Shown here: positions 22,642-34,855 of the stretch, one piece after another
How the letters are laid out: every line of letters begins with the position of its first letter
Numbering within the stretch: the stretch's first letter is position 1
Assembly: GCF_913775985.1 (NCBI RefSeq)
Contig: NZ_CAJYMB010000160.1
Coordinates: 1 to 62,382 of the forward strand
Direction: 5' to 3'
Origin: an uncultured Pluralibacter sp.
GTDB lineage: Bacteria > Pseudomonadota > Gammaproteobacteria > Enterobacterales > Enterobacteriaceae
DNA: 62,382 bases
The notes under the pieces: generated by a model
Seen by the model: only the letters and a program-made list of their open reading frames with translations
Told to the model about the DNA's origin: nothing
Database searches by the model: none
Made by a program: the position numbers and the translations under genes

Positions 22642-23373
22642 ATGGCTGAATTACTGTTAGGCGTCAACATCGACCATATCGCTACTTTGCGCAACGCCCG
22701 CGGCACTGCCTATCCGGATCCGGTACAGGCCGCTTTTATCGCCGAGCAGGCCGGCGCTGACGGCATCACCGTGCACCTGCGCGAGGACCGTCGGCACATC
22801 ACCGATCGCGATGTGCGCATCCTGCGCCAGACCCTTGATACCCGCATGAACCTGGAAATGGCCGTCACCGAAGAGATGCTGGCTATTGCCTGTGAAACCA
22901 GGCCGCACTTCTGCTGCCTGGTGCCGGAAAAGCGTCAGGAAGTGACTACTGAAGGCGGGCTGGACGTTGCCGGACAGCGCGACAAAATGCGCGACGCCTG
23001 CAAAAAACTGGCCGATGCCGGCATTCTGGTCTCGCTGTTTATTGACGCAGACGATGAGCAAATTAAAGCGGCAGCCGAGGTGGGCGCGCCGTTCATTGAA
23101 ATTCATACCGGCTGCTACGCCGATGCTGAAACTCCTGAGCAGCAGACCCGCGAGCTGGATCGTATCGCCCGCGCCGCTACCCTGGCGGTAAGCCTCGGGC
23201 TTAAAGTGAACGCCGGCCACGGCCTGACCTATCACAACGTCAAGCCGATTGCGGCCCTGCCTGAAATGCACGAGCTGAACATCGGCCATGCGATTATTGG
23301 CCGGGCGGTGATGAGCGGGCTCAAAGACGCGGTATCCGAGATGAAGCGCCTGATGCTGGAAGCGCGTCAGTAA
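22642..23373 (+). CDS. pdxJ: Pyridoxine 5'-phosphate synthase PdxJ
   Basis: Condenses 1-deoxyxylulose 5-phosphate with 3-amino-2-oxopropyl phosphate to pyridoxine 5'-phosphate, the last ring-closing step of DXP-dependent B6 synthesis. A TIM barrel with the family blocks [26 protein letters not shown] and EIHTGCYAD. 243 aa as in E. coli. The stop overlaps the acpS start (TAATG), the conserved pdxJ-acpS pairing. Confidence 0.97.
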   Translation: MAELLLGVNIDHIATLRNARGTAYPDPVQAAFIAEQAGADGITVHLREDRRHITDRDVRILRQTLDTRMNLEMAVTEEMLAIACETRPHFCCLVPEKRQEVTTEGGLDVAGQRDKMRDACKKLADAGILVSLFIDADDEQIKAAAEVGAPFIEIHTGCYADAETPEQQTRELDRIARAATLAVSLGLKVNAGHGLTYHNVKPIAALPEMHELNIGHAIIGRAVMSGLKDAVSEMKRLMLEARQ

Positions 23374-23753
23374 TGGCTATTCTGGGACTGGGTACCGATA
23401 TTGTCGAAATCGCCAGAATCGAAGCCGCCGTGCAGCGCAGCGGCGATCGGCTGGCGCGTCGGGTGCTCAGCGACTACGAGTGGTCAATCTGGGAGGCGCA
23501 CCAGCAGCAGGTGCGCTTTCTGGCCAAGCGCTTTGCGGTAAAAGAAGCCGCATCAAAGGCGCTGGGCACCGGCATTCGCAACGGGCTGGCCTTTGAGCAG
23601 TTCGAGGTTTACAACGACGAGCTGGGAAAACCGAAGCTGCGCCTGCTGGGCGAAGCGCAGAAGCTGGCTGACAGGCTCGGCGTCGCCGCTATCCACGTCA
23701 CCCTTGCGGACGAACGCCACTACGCCTGCGCGACAGTCATTATCGAGAGTTAA
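23373..23753 (+). CDS. acpS: Holo-[acyl-carrier-protein] synthase AcpS
   Basis: Transfers 4'-phosphopantetheine from CoA to apo-ACP. The two phosphopantetheinyl-transferase motifs [13 protein letters not shown] and [15 protein letters not shown] are present. 126 aa as in E. coli. Its last four bases overlap the end of the convergent yfhL. Confidence 0.96.
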   Translation: MAILGLGTDIVEIARIEAAVQRSGDRLARRVLSDYEWSIWEAHQQQVRFLAKRFAVKEAASKALGTGIRNGLAFEQFEVYNDELGKPKLRLLGEAQKLADRLGVAAIHVTLADERHYACATVIIES

Positions 23754-24010
23754 ATCTTATCCGCGTGGTGCAGCTGGACAAACTTGTCCCACAGCTGCTC
23801 TTCGCTTTCGCGATGTGCCGGGTCTTTAGTGATGGTATTGGGGATCGGGCACACCTTCTGGCAGGTAGGCGTATCGTAGTGGCCGATGCACTCGGTGCAG
23901 CGATCGCTGTCAATCTGGTAAATGCTCTCGCCCATTGAGATTGCTTCGTTCGGGCACTCGGGTTCGCACATATCGCAGTTGATGCAGCGCTTGGTGATAA
24001 GTAGTGACAT
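23750..24010 (-). CDS. yfhL: Ferredoxin-like 2[4Fe-4S] protein YfhL
   Basis: 86-aa ferredoxin of the Alvin type with two [4Fe-4S] cluster motifs: [12 protein letters not shown] and the extended [18 protein letters not shown]. The open frame extends 60 codons further upstream, but [12 protein letters not shown] matches the known start and nothing upstream resembles the family. The electron partner is not evident from context. Confidence 0.93.
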   Translation of the reverse strand: MSLLITKRCINCDMCEPECPNEAISMGESIYQIDSDRCTECIGHYDTPTCQKVCPIPNTITKDPAHRESEEQLWDKFVQLHHADKI

Positions 24011-24186
24011 GTTTCTGGTAACCGTAAAACGGGCGATCGCAGGATCTTCAATCAGCCGGTTGGGATAATATTTGCCGCCGCGCGAAAGGCGCCGCGGCGC
24101 GTTCTCTCCCTGCGCGAAGCGCGGCCGGCACTTTACCACACAATGGTGATACACCCAACAAGCGTCATGGTTTACCCCCTTTGCCT

Positions 24187-25035
24187 TCACACCAGCTTTT
24201 TCACCAGCGCCTCGCTGTGGCGGATCCTGTCCGGCGCGTGCTCCAGATCCTGCTGTACCAGCCCCATAAACAGTAAATCGGTCAGCATCATCTGCGCGCT
24301 GGTGGAGGAGATAGCCGCGCTGCGGGTGGCCTGCTCTTCGGCGATAGTGTACAGGCAGTGCCTCGCCCGCTGCTGCAGCGTATTAGGGGAAAAGCCGGTG
24401 ATGGCCAGAATGCTGCCGCCCGCCCGCAGGGCCTCTTCCACCGCGAGGTTAATCTCCCGTCGCTCGCCGGAGTATGAGATAGCCAGCAGCAGATCGTCCG
24501 GCGACATCGCCTGCACGGTGGCGAGCAGGGCGTGCATATCCTGCTCGGAAACCGCGCTCAGGCCAATCTTGCGCAGCTTCCAGCCAAAATTCTGCGCCAC
24601 CAGCCCGGAAGCGCCGATGCCGGTAATCACGATCCGCCGGGCGCGGCGCAGCATCGCCACGCTCTCCAGCAGCTTGTCTTCGGTATTGACGTCCAGCGAG
24701 GCGTGCATCGCCGCTACGTTATCCTTTATCAGCTTTTCCCCCACCAGCCGCAGCGGATCGTCGCCGAGGATCTGATTGTGGACCGGTACGGAGTGGGGAT
24801 TAGGATTGCTGGCGAGCGCTTCGCTCAGGGCCAGCTTCAGCGCCGGAAATCCTTTAAACCCGAGCTTCTGGGCGAACTTCACCACGCTTGACTGGCTGAC
24901 GCCGGCAAATTCTGCCAGCTGCTGGGAGCTTAAGTGGCGGGACTGGTCAGGCTGGGACAGAATAAAGTCGGCTAATTTTTTATCGCTCTGCGCCAGATTC
25001 GGATAGCGCTGGCGGATGTTAATCAAACAATTCAT
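24187..25035 (-). CDS. yfhH: RpiR/MurR-family transcriptional regulator YfhH
   Basis: N-terminal HTH_6 domain (residues ~1-77; SSQQLAEFAGVSQSSVVKFAQKLGFKGFPALK) joined to a sugar-phosphate-binding SIS domain (~125-265; ITGIGASGLVAQNF). Such proteins sense phosphosugars; the YfhH ligand is unknown to me. ATG 25035 is chosen because GGAGAATTA precedes it and it gives 282 aa as in E. coli. A palindrome in its own upstream region (25070-25084) may be its operator. It is divergent from pgpC. Confidence 0.92.
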   Translation of the reverse strand: MNCLINIRQRYPNLAQSDKKLADFILSQPDQSRHLSSQQLAEFAGVSQSSVVKFAQKLGFKGFPALKLALSEALASNPNPHSVPVHNQILGDDPLRLVGEKLIKDNVAAMHASLDVNTEDKLLESVAMLRRARRIVITGIGASGLVAQNFGWKLRKIGLSAVSEQDMHALLATVQAMSPDDLLLAISYSGERREINLAVEEALRAGGSILAITGFSPNTLQQRARHCLYTIAEEQATRSAAISSTSAQMMLTDLLFMGLVQQDLEHAPDRIRHSEALVKKLV

Positions 25036-25069
25036 TAATTCTCCGAAATGCGTCATGTTCAGCGCTGTT

Positions 25070-25084
25070 GGAATATTTTATTCC
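25070..25084. promoter_or_regulatory. Palindrome upstream of yfhH, candidate operator
   Basis: GGAATA-TTT-TATTCC is a perfect odd-centred palindrome 35 bp upstream of the yfhH start, with a further TTATTCC half site at 25096-25102. Position and symmetry suit autoregulation by the RpiR-type protein. This is an inference; I know of no published site. Confidence 0.45.
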
Positions 25085-25280
25085 AGTATAGGGGATTATT
25101 CCGCCCATCACGATTCTAATCGGACTATTCAGCAGGAATTTAACGAATTGATGATTACAATCAAATGGATACGATGTTAACAAAATCGTACCGAACTGGT
25201 TTTTCAGACGTTTTTGGAAATGAGAGGTTTAGCCTGTTAGGCTGGTCACCTGGAGTTCCGCCACTGCTAAGGAGAAGGAT

Positions 25281-25916
25281 TTGGCAAACGATCCCCGCCG
25301 GGTTGTATTTTTTGACCTTGATGGCACCCTGCACCGGCAGGATATGTTCGGCAGCTTTATGCTTTACGCACTTCGCCGCCATCCGCTTAATATTCCGCTG
25401 GTGATTCTGCTGCTGCCGGTGTCCCTGATTGGTTTTCTGATCAAAGGCTGGGGGGCGCGCTGGCCGGTTAGCGTGCTGGTCTGGGGCGTGACGGTGGGGC
25501 ACAGCGAGGCGCATCTGCGTACGCTGGAGGCGAAATTTGTCACCTGGTTCCGCAGCCGGGTCATGGCCTTTCCGCAGGTGCACGAGCAGCTTACCGGCTA
25601 CCTGACCAGCGGCAGCGCCGATGTCTGGCTTATTACCGGGTCGCCAAAGCATCTGGTGGAGCTGGTCTATTATGATGCGCCCTGGCTTGGCCAGGTCAAT
25701 CTGATTGGCAGCGCCGTCGAGCGCCGCTATGGGGGCTGGGTGCTGGCGCTACGCTGTTTTGGCCAGGAGAAGGTGAAGCAGCTCTCGGGCCGAATCGGCA
25801 CGCCGCTGCAGCTGTACAGCGGCTACAGTGACAGCAGCCAGGACAATCCGCTGCTGCACTTTTGCGAACACCGCTGGCGCGTCACGCCGCAGGGATCGCT
25901 CCAGCAGCTGGAGTGA
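25281..25916 (+). CDS. pgpC: Phosphatidylglycerophosphatase C (PgpC/YfhB)
   Basis: Membrane HAD-superfamily phosphatase that dephosphorylates phosphatidylglycerol phosphate. HAD motif I is FFDLDGTLH and motif II VWLITGS. A hydrophobic segment near residues 38-54 (NIPLVILLLPVSLIGFL) is the membrane anchor. The C-terminal motif YSGYSDSSQDNPLL matches HAD motif IV. The start is a TTG at 25281 with the strong ribosome binding site AAGGAGAAGG, giving 211 aa as in E. coli. Confidence 0.94.
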   Translation: MANDPRRVVFFDLDGTLHRQDMFGSFMLYALRRHPLNIPLVILLLPVSLIGFLIKGWGARWPVSVLVWGVTVGHSEAHLRTLEAKFVTWFRSRVMAFPQVHEQLTGYLTSGSADVWLITGSPKHLVELVYYDAPWLGQVNLIGSAVERRYGGWVLALRCFGQEKVKQLSGRIGTPLQLYSGYSDSSQDNPLLHFCEHRWRVTPQGSLQQLE

Positions 25917-28024
<2,108 letters not shown>

Positions 28025-28188
28025 ATAGTTAATTCTCTGTCAGCGGGCCGGCCTCAGGCGTTAGTGAACATGGAAAAGGTAAGGAAAACGTCATGGTGGC
28101 GGCATTTTGCTTAACAATCCGCCAGTCCGCAACTAATTCGTGCGATTTGTCACACCAATTGATAAAGCCGCTTGCCAACTTTATTTCG

Positions 28189-28227
28189 ACGCAAACGGTT
28201 ACGTCGCCGCGCCCGATGCTCTATAAT
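28189..28227 (+). promoter_or_regulatory. purL promoter with PurR operator
   Basis: ACGCAAACGGTTACGT (28189-28204) is a close match to the 16-bp PurR operator ACGCAAACGTTTTCGT. It overlaps the -35 position of a promoter with a consensus TATAAT at 28222-28227 (17-bp spacing). PurR with hypoxanthine or guanine would occlude RNA polymerase. Confidence 0.88.
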
Positions 28228-28277
28228 GGCGCCCGTTTCGCCATTGCGCACACTGAAACCCCGAAGACGAGAGAGAT

Positions 28278-31200
28278 ATGATGGAAATTCTGCGCGGTTC
28301 GCCTGCACTGTCCGCTTTCCGTACGACCAAACTGCTGGCCCGCTTTCAGGCAGCCAACCTTCCGGTTAACAACATCTACGCTGAATATGTCCACTTCGCC
28401 GAGCTGAGCGCGCCGCTCTCAGACCAGGAGCAGCGCCGGCTGGCCAGCCTGCTGACCTACGGCCCGACCCTCAGCAGCCATACTCCCGCCGGTAAGTTAC
28501 TGCTCGTTACGCCGCGTCCCGGCACCATCTCCCCCTGGTCTTCTAAAGCAACGGATATCGCCCACAACTGCGGATTAGAGCAGGTTGTACGCATTGAGCG
28601 CGGTGTGGCGTATTACGTTGAAGCGTCAACGCTGAGCGACGCGCAGTGGAAGCAGGTGGCGGATACCCTGCACGACAGAATGATGGAGAGCGTTTTCAGC
28701 GCGCTGGAGAGTGCAGAAAGCCTGTTCGCCCACCACCAGCCCGCGCCGGTGTCCAGCGTTGATATGCTGGGGCAGGGGCGCAGGGCGCTGGAAGAGGCTA
28801 ACCAGCGGCTTGGGCTGGCGCTGGCGGAAGATGAAATTGACTATCTGCTCGACGCCTTTACCACCCTGAACCGCAACCCGAACGACATCGAACTGTATAT
28901 GTTTGCGCAGGCCAATTCCGAGCACTGCCGCCACAAAATTTTCAACGCCGACTGGGTGATCGACGGCGAGCAGCAGCCGAAATCGCTGTTTAAAATGATC
29001 AAAAACACCTTTGAGCAGACACCGGACTACGTACTCTCTGCTTATAAAGACAACGCGGCGGTGATGGAAGGTTCAGAGGTCGGACGCTTCTTCGCCGACG
29101 GCGGCAGCGATAGCTACAGCTACCACCAGGAGCCGGCCCATATCCTGATGAAGGTGGAAACCCACAACCACCCGACCGCCATTTCACCGTGGCCGGGCGC
29201 AGCAACGGGTTCCGGCGGTGAGATCCGCGATGAGGGCGCCACCGGGCGCGGCGCGAAGCCGAAAGCGGGACTGTCGGGCTTCTCCGTCTCCAACCTGCGC
29301 ATTCCGGGCTTTGAGCAGCCGTGGGAAGAGGACTTCGGTAAACCCGAACGTATCGTTACCGCGCTGGACATCATGACCGACGGCCCGCTGGGCGGCGCGG
29401 CGTTCAACAACGAATTTGGCCGTCCGGCGCTGACCGGCTACTTCCGCACCTACGAAGAGAAGGTCAGCAGCCACAACGGCGAAGAGCTGCGCGGCTATCA
29501 CAAGCCGATTATGCTGGCGGGCGGCATCGGCAACATCCGCGCCGACCACGTGCAGAAAGGTGAAATTACCGTAGGCGCGAAACTTATCGTGCTGGGCGGC
29601 CCGGCGATGAACATTGGCCTGGGCGGCGGTGCGGCTTCCTCGATGGCCTCCGGCCAGTCCGATGCCGATCTCGATTTTGCCTCGGTGCAGCGCGATAACC
29701 CGGAAATGGAGCGCCGTTGCCAGGAGGTTATTGACCGCTGCTGGCAGATGGGCGAGAACAACCCGATCCTGTTTATCCACGATGTGGGCGCGGGCGGCCT
29801 TTCTAACGCTATGCCGGAGCTGGTGAGCGACGGCGGGCGCGGCGGGAAATTTCAGCTGCGCGATATCCTCAGCGACGAGCCGGGCATGAGCCCGCTGGAA
29901 ATCTGGTGCAACGAATCTCAGGAGCGCTACGTGCTGGCTGTATCCCCGGATCAGCTGCCGCTGTTCGATGCGCTGTGCCGCCGCGAACGCGCGCCTTACG
30001 CGGTGATCGGTGAAGCCACCGAAGAGCAGCATTTAACCCTGAGCGATACCCACTTCGACAATCAGCCAATCGACCTGCCGCTGGACGTGCTGCTGGGCAA
30101 AACCCCGAAAATGACCCGCGACGTGCAGACCCTGAACGCGGCGGGCAGCGCGCTGGATCGCCGGGATATCATCCTCGCCGATGCGGTGAACCGCGTCCTG
30201 CACCTGCCTGCAGTGGCAGAAAAAACGTTTCTTATTACTATCGGCGACCGTACCGTAACCGGCATGGTGGCCCGCGATCAGATGATTGGCCCGTGGCAGA
30301 TCCCGGTAGCCGACTGCGCGGTAACCACCGCCAGCCTCGACAGCTACTACGGCGAGGCGATGTCGATTGGCGAGCGCGCCCCGGTAGCGCTGCTGGACTT
30401 TGCCGCCTCGGCCCGCATGGCGGTGGGCGAAGCCCTGACCAACCTGGCGGGAACCCAGGTTGGCGCGCTGAACCGCGTGAAGCTCTCCGCAAACTGGATG
30501 GCCGCAGCCGGTCATCCGGGAGAGGACGCCGGGCTGTACGCCGCGGTGAAAGCGGTGGGCGAGGAGCTGTGCCCGGCGCTGGGCCTGACAATTCCGGTGG
30601 GCAAAGACTCCATGTCGATGAAAACCCGCTGGCAGGAGGGCAGCGAGGAGCGTGAAATGACCTCCCCGCTGTCGCTGGTGATTTCGGCTTTTGCCCGCGT
30701 GGAAGACGTGCGCGGCACCGTCACGCCGCAGCTTTCCACCGACGATAACGCGCTGCTGCTGATTGACCTCGGCGAAGGCCGCAACGCCCTGGGCGCCACC
30801 GCGCTGGCGCAGGTCTACCGCCAGCTTGGTGATGAAGCTGCCGACGTGCGCAGCCCTGAGCTGCTTAAGGGTTTCTGGAACGCCATGCAGCAGCTGGTGG
30901 CGGATCGCAAACTGCTGGCCTGGCACGATCGCTCCGACGGCGGCCTGCTGGTCACGCTGGCGGAGATGGCTTTTGCCGGCCACTGCGGTATTGAGGTGGA
31001 TATCGCCGCGCTCGGCGACGATCCCCTGGCGGCGCTGTTTAATGAAGAGCTGGGCGGCGTCATTCAGGTGCGGGCAGAGGACCGCGCCGCGGTTGAAGCC
31101 ATCTTCAGCGAGCACGGTCTGGCGTCCTGCGTCCATAACCTCGGTCGCGCTGTCGAAGGCGATCGCTTTGTTATCTCCGCCGACGGGCGTCCGGTATTCA

Positions 31201-32165
31201 GCGAAAGCCGCTCCCAGCTGCGCATGTGGTGGGCGGAAACCACCTGGCAGATGCAGCGCCTGCGCGATAACCCCGAATGTGCCGACAGCGAGCATGAGGC
31301 CAAGGCCATTGAGAGCGATCCGGGCCTGAACGTGAAGCTGACTTTCGATCTCAACGACGACGTAGCGGCCCCGTTTATTGCCACCGGCGCGCGACCGAAA
31401 GTTGCGGTGCTGCGCGAGCAGGGGGTTAACTCCCACGTTGAAATGGCAGCGGCATTCCACCGCGCCGGTTTTGACGCTATCGACGTACACATGAGCGATC
31501 TGCTGGCGGGGCGCCGCGGCCTGGAAGACTTCCAGGCGCTGGTAGCCTGCGGCGGCTTCTCTTACGGCGACGTGCTCGGCGCCGGGGAAGGCTGGGCGAA
31601 ATCGATCCTGTTCAACGAGCGGGTGCGTGACGAATTCGAAACCTTCTTCCACCGTCCGCAGACGCTGGCGCTGGGCGTGTGCAACGGCTGCCAGATGATG
31701 TCCAATCTGCGCGAGCTTATTCCCGGCAGCGAACTGTGGCCGCGCTTTGTACGTAATCACTCGGATCGTTTCGAAGCCCGCTTCAGCCTGGTGGAAGTGA
31801 CCCAGAGCCCGTCGCTGCTGCTGCAGGGCATGGTGGGATCGCAGATACCGATCGCCGTCTCCCACGGGGAAGGGCGCGTCGAGCTTCGCGACGATGCGCA
31901 TCTGGCCCAGCTCGAAAGTAAAGGCCTGGTGGCGCTGCGCTACGTCGATAATGCGGGCAGCGTAACCGAACGCTACCCGGCGAACCCGAACGGCTCCCCG
32001 AACGGGATCACCGCGGTCACCAGCGAAACGGGTCGCGTTACCATCATGATGCCGCACCCGGAGCGCGTATTCCGCACTGTGGCCAACTCCTGGCATCCTG
32101 AAGGCTGGGGCGAAGACGGACCGTGGATGCGTATCTTCCGCAACGCACGTAAACAGCTCGGTTAA
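28278..32165 (+). CDS. purL: Phosphoribosylformylglycinamidine synthase PurL
   Basis: ATP and glutamine dependent conversion of FGAR to FGAM, the fourth step of purine synthesis. The large single-chain enterobacterial form, 1295 aa, has an N-terminal PurS-like domain, two AIR-synthase-type halves ([20 protein letters not shown] near 297; the second half from about 650), and a C-terminal class I glutaminase from about 1040 with the nucleophile in [12 protein letters not shown] and the His/Glu pair in MMPHPERVF. The length equals E. coli. Regulated by the PurR operator upstream. Confidence 0.98.
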   Translation: MMEILRGSPALSAFRTTKLLARFQAANLPVNNIYAEYVHFAELSAPLSDQEQRRLASLLTYGPTLSSHTPAGKLLLVTPRPGTISPWSSKATDIAHNCGLEQVVRIERGVAYYVEASTLSDAQWKQVADTLHDRMMESVFSALESAESLFAHHQPAPVSSVDMLGQGRRALEEANQRLGLALAEDEIDYLLDAFTTLNRNPNDIELYMFAQANSEHCRHKIFNADWVIDGEQQPKSLFKMIKNTFEQTPDYVLSAYKDNAAVMEGSEVGRFFADGGSDSYSYHQEPAHILMKVETHNHPTAISPWPGAATGSGGEIRDEGATGRGAKPKAGLSGFSVSNLRIPGFEQPWEEDFGKPERIVTALDIMTDGPLGGAAFNNEFGRPALTGYFRTYEEKVSSHNGEELRGYHKPIMLAGGIGNIRADHVQKGEITVGAKLIVLGGPAMNIGLGGGAASSMASGQSDADLDFASVQRDNPEMERRCQEVIDRCWQMGENNPILFIHDVGAGGLSNAMPELVSDGGRGGKFQLRDILSDEPGMSPLEIWCNESQERYVLAVSPDQLPLFDALCRRERAPYAVIGEATEEQHLTLSDTHFDNQPIDLPLDVLLGKTPKMTRDVQTLNAAGSALDRRDIILADAVNRVLHLPAVAEKTFLITIGDRTVTGMVARDQMIGPWQIPVADCAVTTASLDSYYGEAMSIGERAPVALLDFAASARMAVGEALTNLAGTQVGALNRVKLSANWMAAAGHPGEDAGLYAAVKAVGEELCPALGLTIPVGKDSMSMKTRWQEGSEEREMTSPLSLVISAFARVEDVRGTVTPQLSTDDNALLLIDLGEGRNALGATALAQVYRQLGDEAADVRSPELLKGFWNAMQQLVADRKLLAWHDRSDGGLLVTLAEMAFAGHCGIEVDIAALGDDPLAALFNEELGGVIQVRAEDRAAVEAIFSEHGLASCVHNLGRAVEGDRFVISADGRPVFSESRSQLRMWWAETTWQMQRLRDNPECADSEHEAKAIESDPGLNVKLTFDLNDDVAAPFIATGARPKVAVLREQGVNSHVEMAAAFHRAGFDAIDVHMSDLLAGRRGLEDFQALVACGGFSYGDVLGAGEGWAKSILFNERVRDEFETFFHRPQTLALGVCNGCQMMSNLRELIPGSELWPRFVRNHSDRFEARFSLVEVTQSPSLLLQGMVGSQIPIAVSHGEGRVELRDDAHLAQLESKGLVALRYVDNAGSVTERYPANPNGSPNGITAVTSETGRVTIMMPHPERVFRTVANSWHPEGWGEDGPWMRIFRNARKQLG

Positions 32166-32183
32166 ACTGAAGACTGTTGACAG

Positions 32184-32210
32184 AGCCCTTCTTCGCGAAG
32201 GGCTTTTTTT
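32184..32210 (+). terminator. purL terminator
   Basis: 8-bp stem AGCCCTTC / GAAGGGCT with a 5-nt loop, followed by a run of seven T. It separates purL from the glmY regulatory region. Confidence 0.93.
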
Positions 32211-32245
32211 ATGATGTAGGGTATTGCCGCGAGTCGGAAAAAAGC

Positions 32246-32365
32246 GACACTACCGCAATTGCGGTGTCTCTTTTTGGTGACACTTATCCTTTTGATTTTT
32301 ATGCTTATTGTTTTTAAGTGCTAATTTGTGTCTTTGATTGACGACATTTTGTGTCCTTTGCCAAC
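32246..32365 (+). promoter_or_regulatory. GlrR (QseF) activator sites upstream of glmY
   Basis: Two exact TGTC-N10-GACA boxes, the GlrR consensus, lie at 32265-32282 and 32329-32346, and a degenerate third (TGTC-N10-AGAA) at 32352-32369. A 23-bp palindromic block, GACACT-ACCGCAATTGCGGT-GTC at 32246-32268, partly overlaps the first. The region is strongly AT-rich beyond the boxes, compatible with IHF bending, though I cannot place an IHF site with confidence. Confidence 0.8.
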
Positions 32366-32434
32366 AGAAATGCATTCCTCTTAAAAAGTCGTAAATGGTT
32401 AATTATCATTAAGTTAATAATATTTGTTGATTGC

Positions 32435-32454
32435 TGGCACGATTACTGCATAAT
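32435..32454 (+). promoter_or_regulatory. Sigma-54 promoter of glmY with overlapping sigma-70 -10
   Basis: TGGCAC-N6-TGCA places GG at 32436-32437 and GC at 32448-32449, exactly 10 nt apart as required for sigma-54 -24/-12 elements; the predicted start is 32461/32462. CATAAT at 32449-32454 could be an overlapping sigma-70 -10 for the same start, as reported for E. coli glmY. GlrR, encoded downstream, would be the sigma-54 activator. Confidence 0.85.
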
Positions 32455-32461
32455 ACTGCGC

Positions 32462-32650
32462 AGTGGCTCATTCACCCTCTTATGTCAGCCCCTTCGGGAC
32501 GCGCTACATAAACTTCGAATGACGCACAACAAGGTGCCTGCCGTCCAATTATTGATATCAGCTTTGCTATATCAGCCACCGGGCGAAACGTTGAGTTAGG
32601 CACCGCCTTATTCCATAACAGCGCCGGGTATCTACCCGGCGCTGTTGTAT
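32462..32650 (+). ncRNA. glmY: Small RNA GlmY
   Basis: Hfq-independent regulatory RNA that sequesters RapZ, thereby protecting GlmZ and raising GlmS (glucosamine-6-phosphate synthase). The start AGTGGCTCATTCACC, the block ATGTCAGCCCCTTCGGGACG and the segment GAATGACGCACAACAAGGTG match E. coli GlmY from memory. A 14-bp perfect terminator stem (32617-32630 / 32633-32646) with a 2-nt loop ends it. Its position between purL and glrK is the conserved one. About 189 nt as a primary transcript; the mature form is shorter after 3' processing. Confidence 0.93.
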
Positions 32651-32705
32651 CTGGCCCCCGTCCTCAGTTACCCTTTCGATACCGCTACTCTCCGGAATGA
32701 GTTCA

Positions 32706-34142
32706 TTGAAACGCTGGTCCCTCTTTCCCCGTTCCCTGCGCCAGCTGGTTATGCTGTCCTTCCTCGTCATTTTGCTGCCGCTTCTCGTGCTGGCCTGGCA
32801 GGCGTGGCAGAGTCTGAACGTCCTCAGCGACAGGGCGGCGACCACTAACCGCACCACCCTGGTTGAAGCCCGTCGCAGCGAAGCTATGACCAACGCGGCG
32901 CTGGAAATGGAGCGCAGCTACCGGCAGTTCTGCGTGCTGGATGACGCCACGCTGGCCGACGTCTATCAGGGGCAGCGCAAGCGCTACAGCGACATGCTGA
33001 CCGCCCACGAAGGCGTGCTGCCGGATACGCGGCTTTACCAGCGGCTGCGCCAGCACCTCGACGCCCTGACGGAATTGCGCTGCAGCAACAGCGCCCCCGA
33101 CGCTCAGGCAATGGCCGAGCTGGACGCCTTTTCCTCCCTTAACACGGAGATGGTGCAGGCCACCCGCACGGTGGTTTTTTCCCGCGGCCAGCAGCTGCAG
33201 CAGGAGATTGCCGAGCGCGGCCAGTTCTTCGGCTGGCTGGCGCTGGTGCTGTTTCTGCTGAGCCTGACCATGATGTTGCTCTTCACGCGGATGATCATCG
33301 GTCCGGTAAAGGGTATTGAAAGCATGATTAACCGGCTGGGAGAGGGCGAAAGCCTGGCGGGAAGCGGCGTTTTTAAAGGCCCGCGCGAGCTGCGTTCAGT
33401 GGGCAAGCGCATTCTCTGGCTGAGTGAACGCCTGAACTGGCTGGAGTCCCAGCGCCACCAGTTTCTGCGCCACCTCTCTCACGAATTAAAAACTCCGCTG
33501 GCCAGCATGCGCGAGGGCACCGAGCTGCTGGCGGACGGTGTGGTAGGCCCACTGACGCCCGAGCAGCAAGAAGTGGTCGCGATCCTCGACAGCAGCAGCC
33601 GCAATCTGCAAACCCTGATTGAGCAGCTGCTGGACTACAACCGCAAGCTGGCGGAATCCGGTGCTGTAACCGAGCCGGTGGCGCTGACGCCGTTGGTGGA
33701 CGGCATTATCCAGGCGCACAGTTTGCCGGCGCGGGCTAAACTGATGCAGACCCGCCTGGAACTCGGCGCGCTCTATTGCCAGGCGGAGCCCGAGCTTCTG
33801 CGAAGCGCGATAGATAATCTTTATTCCAACGCGATACACTATGGCACGCAGGGCTCGGAAATCGTGCTGCGCAGCAGCGTGCAGGGCAAACAGGTGTTTA
33901 TCGACATTGCCAATCGTGGTGAGCCCATACCGGATGATGAAAAAAACATGATTTTTGAGCCGTTTTATCAGGGCAGCCGCCAGCGCAAAGGCGCGGTGAA
34001 AGGCAGCGGGCTCGGACTCAGTATCGCGCGGGACTGCGTGCGCCAGATGCAGGGAAGGCTAACGCTGGTGGGGGATGCGCCGGACACCATCTGTTTTCGG
34101 ATTGAACTTCCGCTTTCAGGCAGGGACAAACCCCTAAAATGA
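32706..34142 (+). CDS. glrK: Sensor histidine kinase GlrK (QseE)
   Basis: Membrane sensor kinase of the GlrK-GlrR system controlling glmY and the rpoE promoter. Two membrane helices (about residues 11-30 and 175-195) flank a periplasmic domain; HAMP, HisKA (HLSHELKTPLASM, phospho-His) and HATPase (NLYSNAIHYG; GSGLGLSIARDCV) follow. I prefer the TTG at 32706 because GGAATGAG lies at proper distance and the protein then starts at LKRW, the E. coli start. An ATG three codons upstream (32697) has no spaced ribosome binding site. Overlap and order indicate an operon glrK-qseG-glrR-glnB. Confidence 0.94.
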   Translation: MKRWSLFPRSLRQLVMLSFLVILLPLLVLAWQAWQSLNVLSDRAATTNRTTLVEARRSEAMTNAALEMERSYRQFCVLDDATLADVYQGQRKRYSDMLTAHEGVLPDTRLYQRLRQHLDALTELRCSNSAPDAQAMAELDAFSSLNTEMVQATRTVVFSRGQQLQQEIAERGQFFGWLALVLFLLSLTMMLLFTRMIIGPVKGIESMINRLGEGESLAGSGVFKGPRELRSVGKRILWLSERLNWLESQRHQFLRHLSHELKTPLASMREGTELLADGVVGPLTPEQQEVVAILDSSSRNLQTLIEQLLDYNRKLAESGAVTEPVALTPLVDGIIQAHSLPARAKLMQTRLELGALYCQAEPELLRSAIDNLYSNAIHYGTQGSEIVLRSSVQGKQVFIDIANRGEPIPDDEKNMIFEPFYQGSRQRKGAVKGSGLGLSIARDCVRQMQGRLTLVGDAPDTICFRIELPLSGRDKPLK

Positions 34143-34159
34143 AGCCATAACGGGTGAAT

Positions 34160-34855
34160 ATGCTATCTCTTTTTCGACATTGGTTAGCCGGCGGCGCTTT
34201 ACTGCTGCTGGCTGGATGCAACTCTCCGCTTTCCATTCAGCCGGCGCCTTCTCACGGCGCGATGAAAAATATTCCCGGCCAGCAGGTTACTGACTTTCTG
34301 GCCACCGACTGCAACGATATCTGGCTCCTGCGCGGCGATGTTGCCGAGCGCAACCCGCTCTACTGGCTGCGGGGAATGGACTGCGCCAGCCGTCTTTCCG
34401 CCTCTGATGCCCGTAAAGAGGCGCGACAGCACACCCGTCAGAGCTGGCAGGATATCTTCCGTCGCGGCATTTTACTCTCAGGCGCGCGGATAACGCCTCC
34501 GGAGCGGCGCAGCATCGTGAATCAGGCCGACAGCGTCAGCGGCCAGATTCCCGGCCACGTCCGGGCGCTGTATCAGCTGTGGCGCGAAAGCCAGCTCCAG
34601 CAGCTCCAGCTGGCGGATACCCGCACGCGCTACAGCCAGCTTCAACAGTCCGCTGATGCCGAGCTGGACGTGATGCGCGCGCAGCAGCAGACCCTGCGTG
34701 AAGAGCTCGCGCTCACCACCCGCAAGCTGGAAAACCTGACCGACATTGAACGCCAGCTCTCCAGCCGCAAACCGGCGGGGAGCAGCCTGCTGCCGGACGG
34801 CGGCCACGCCGACGATCCGCAGCACGACGCCGGCAGCGACACCAAGGAGAAATAA
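34160..34855 (+). CDS. qseG: Outer-membrane lipoprotein QseG (YfhG)
   Basis: Lipoprotein required for proper GlrK/QseE signalling in E. coli. The signal peptide ends in the lipobox LLAGC near residue 20. The C-terminal half (about 140-205) is heptad-like and Gln/Leu-rich (QLQQLQLADTRTRYSQLQQSADAE), predicting a coiled coil. The sequence after the lipobox diverges from E. coli more than its neighbours, but the C-terminal TTRKLENLTDIERQLSSRKPAG is conserved. ATG 34160 or GTG 34154 could be the start; I chose the ATG. It overlaps glrR by the TAATG junction. Confidence 0.88.
   Translation: MLSLFRHWLAGGALLLLAGCNSPLSIQPAPSHGAMKNIPGQQVTDFLATDCNDIWLLRGDVAERNPLYWLRGMDCASRLSASDARKEARQHTRQSWQDIFRRGILLSGARITPPERRSIVNQADSVSGQIPGHVRALYQLWRESQLQQLQLADTRTRYSQLQQSADAELDVMRAQQQTLREELALTTRKLENLTDIERQLSSRKPAGSSLLPDGGHADDPQHDAGSDTKEK

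Noticed and set aside
30033-32096. 687-codon open frame antisense to purL
   Set aside because: Same codon-bias artefact; purL is certain on the other strand and the antisense product is His/Arg/Gln-rich noise.
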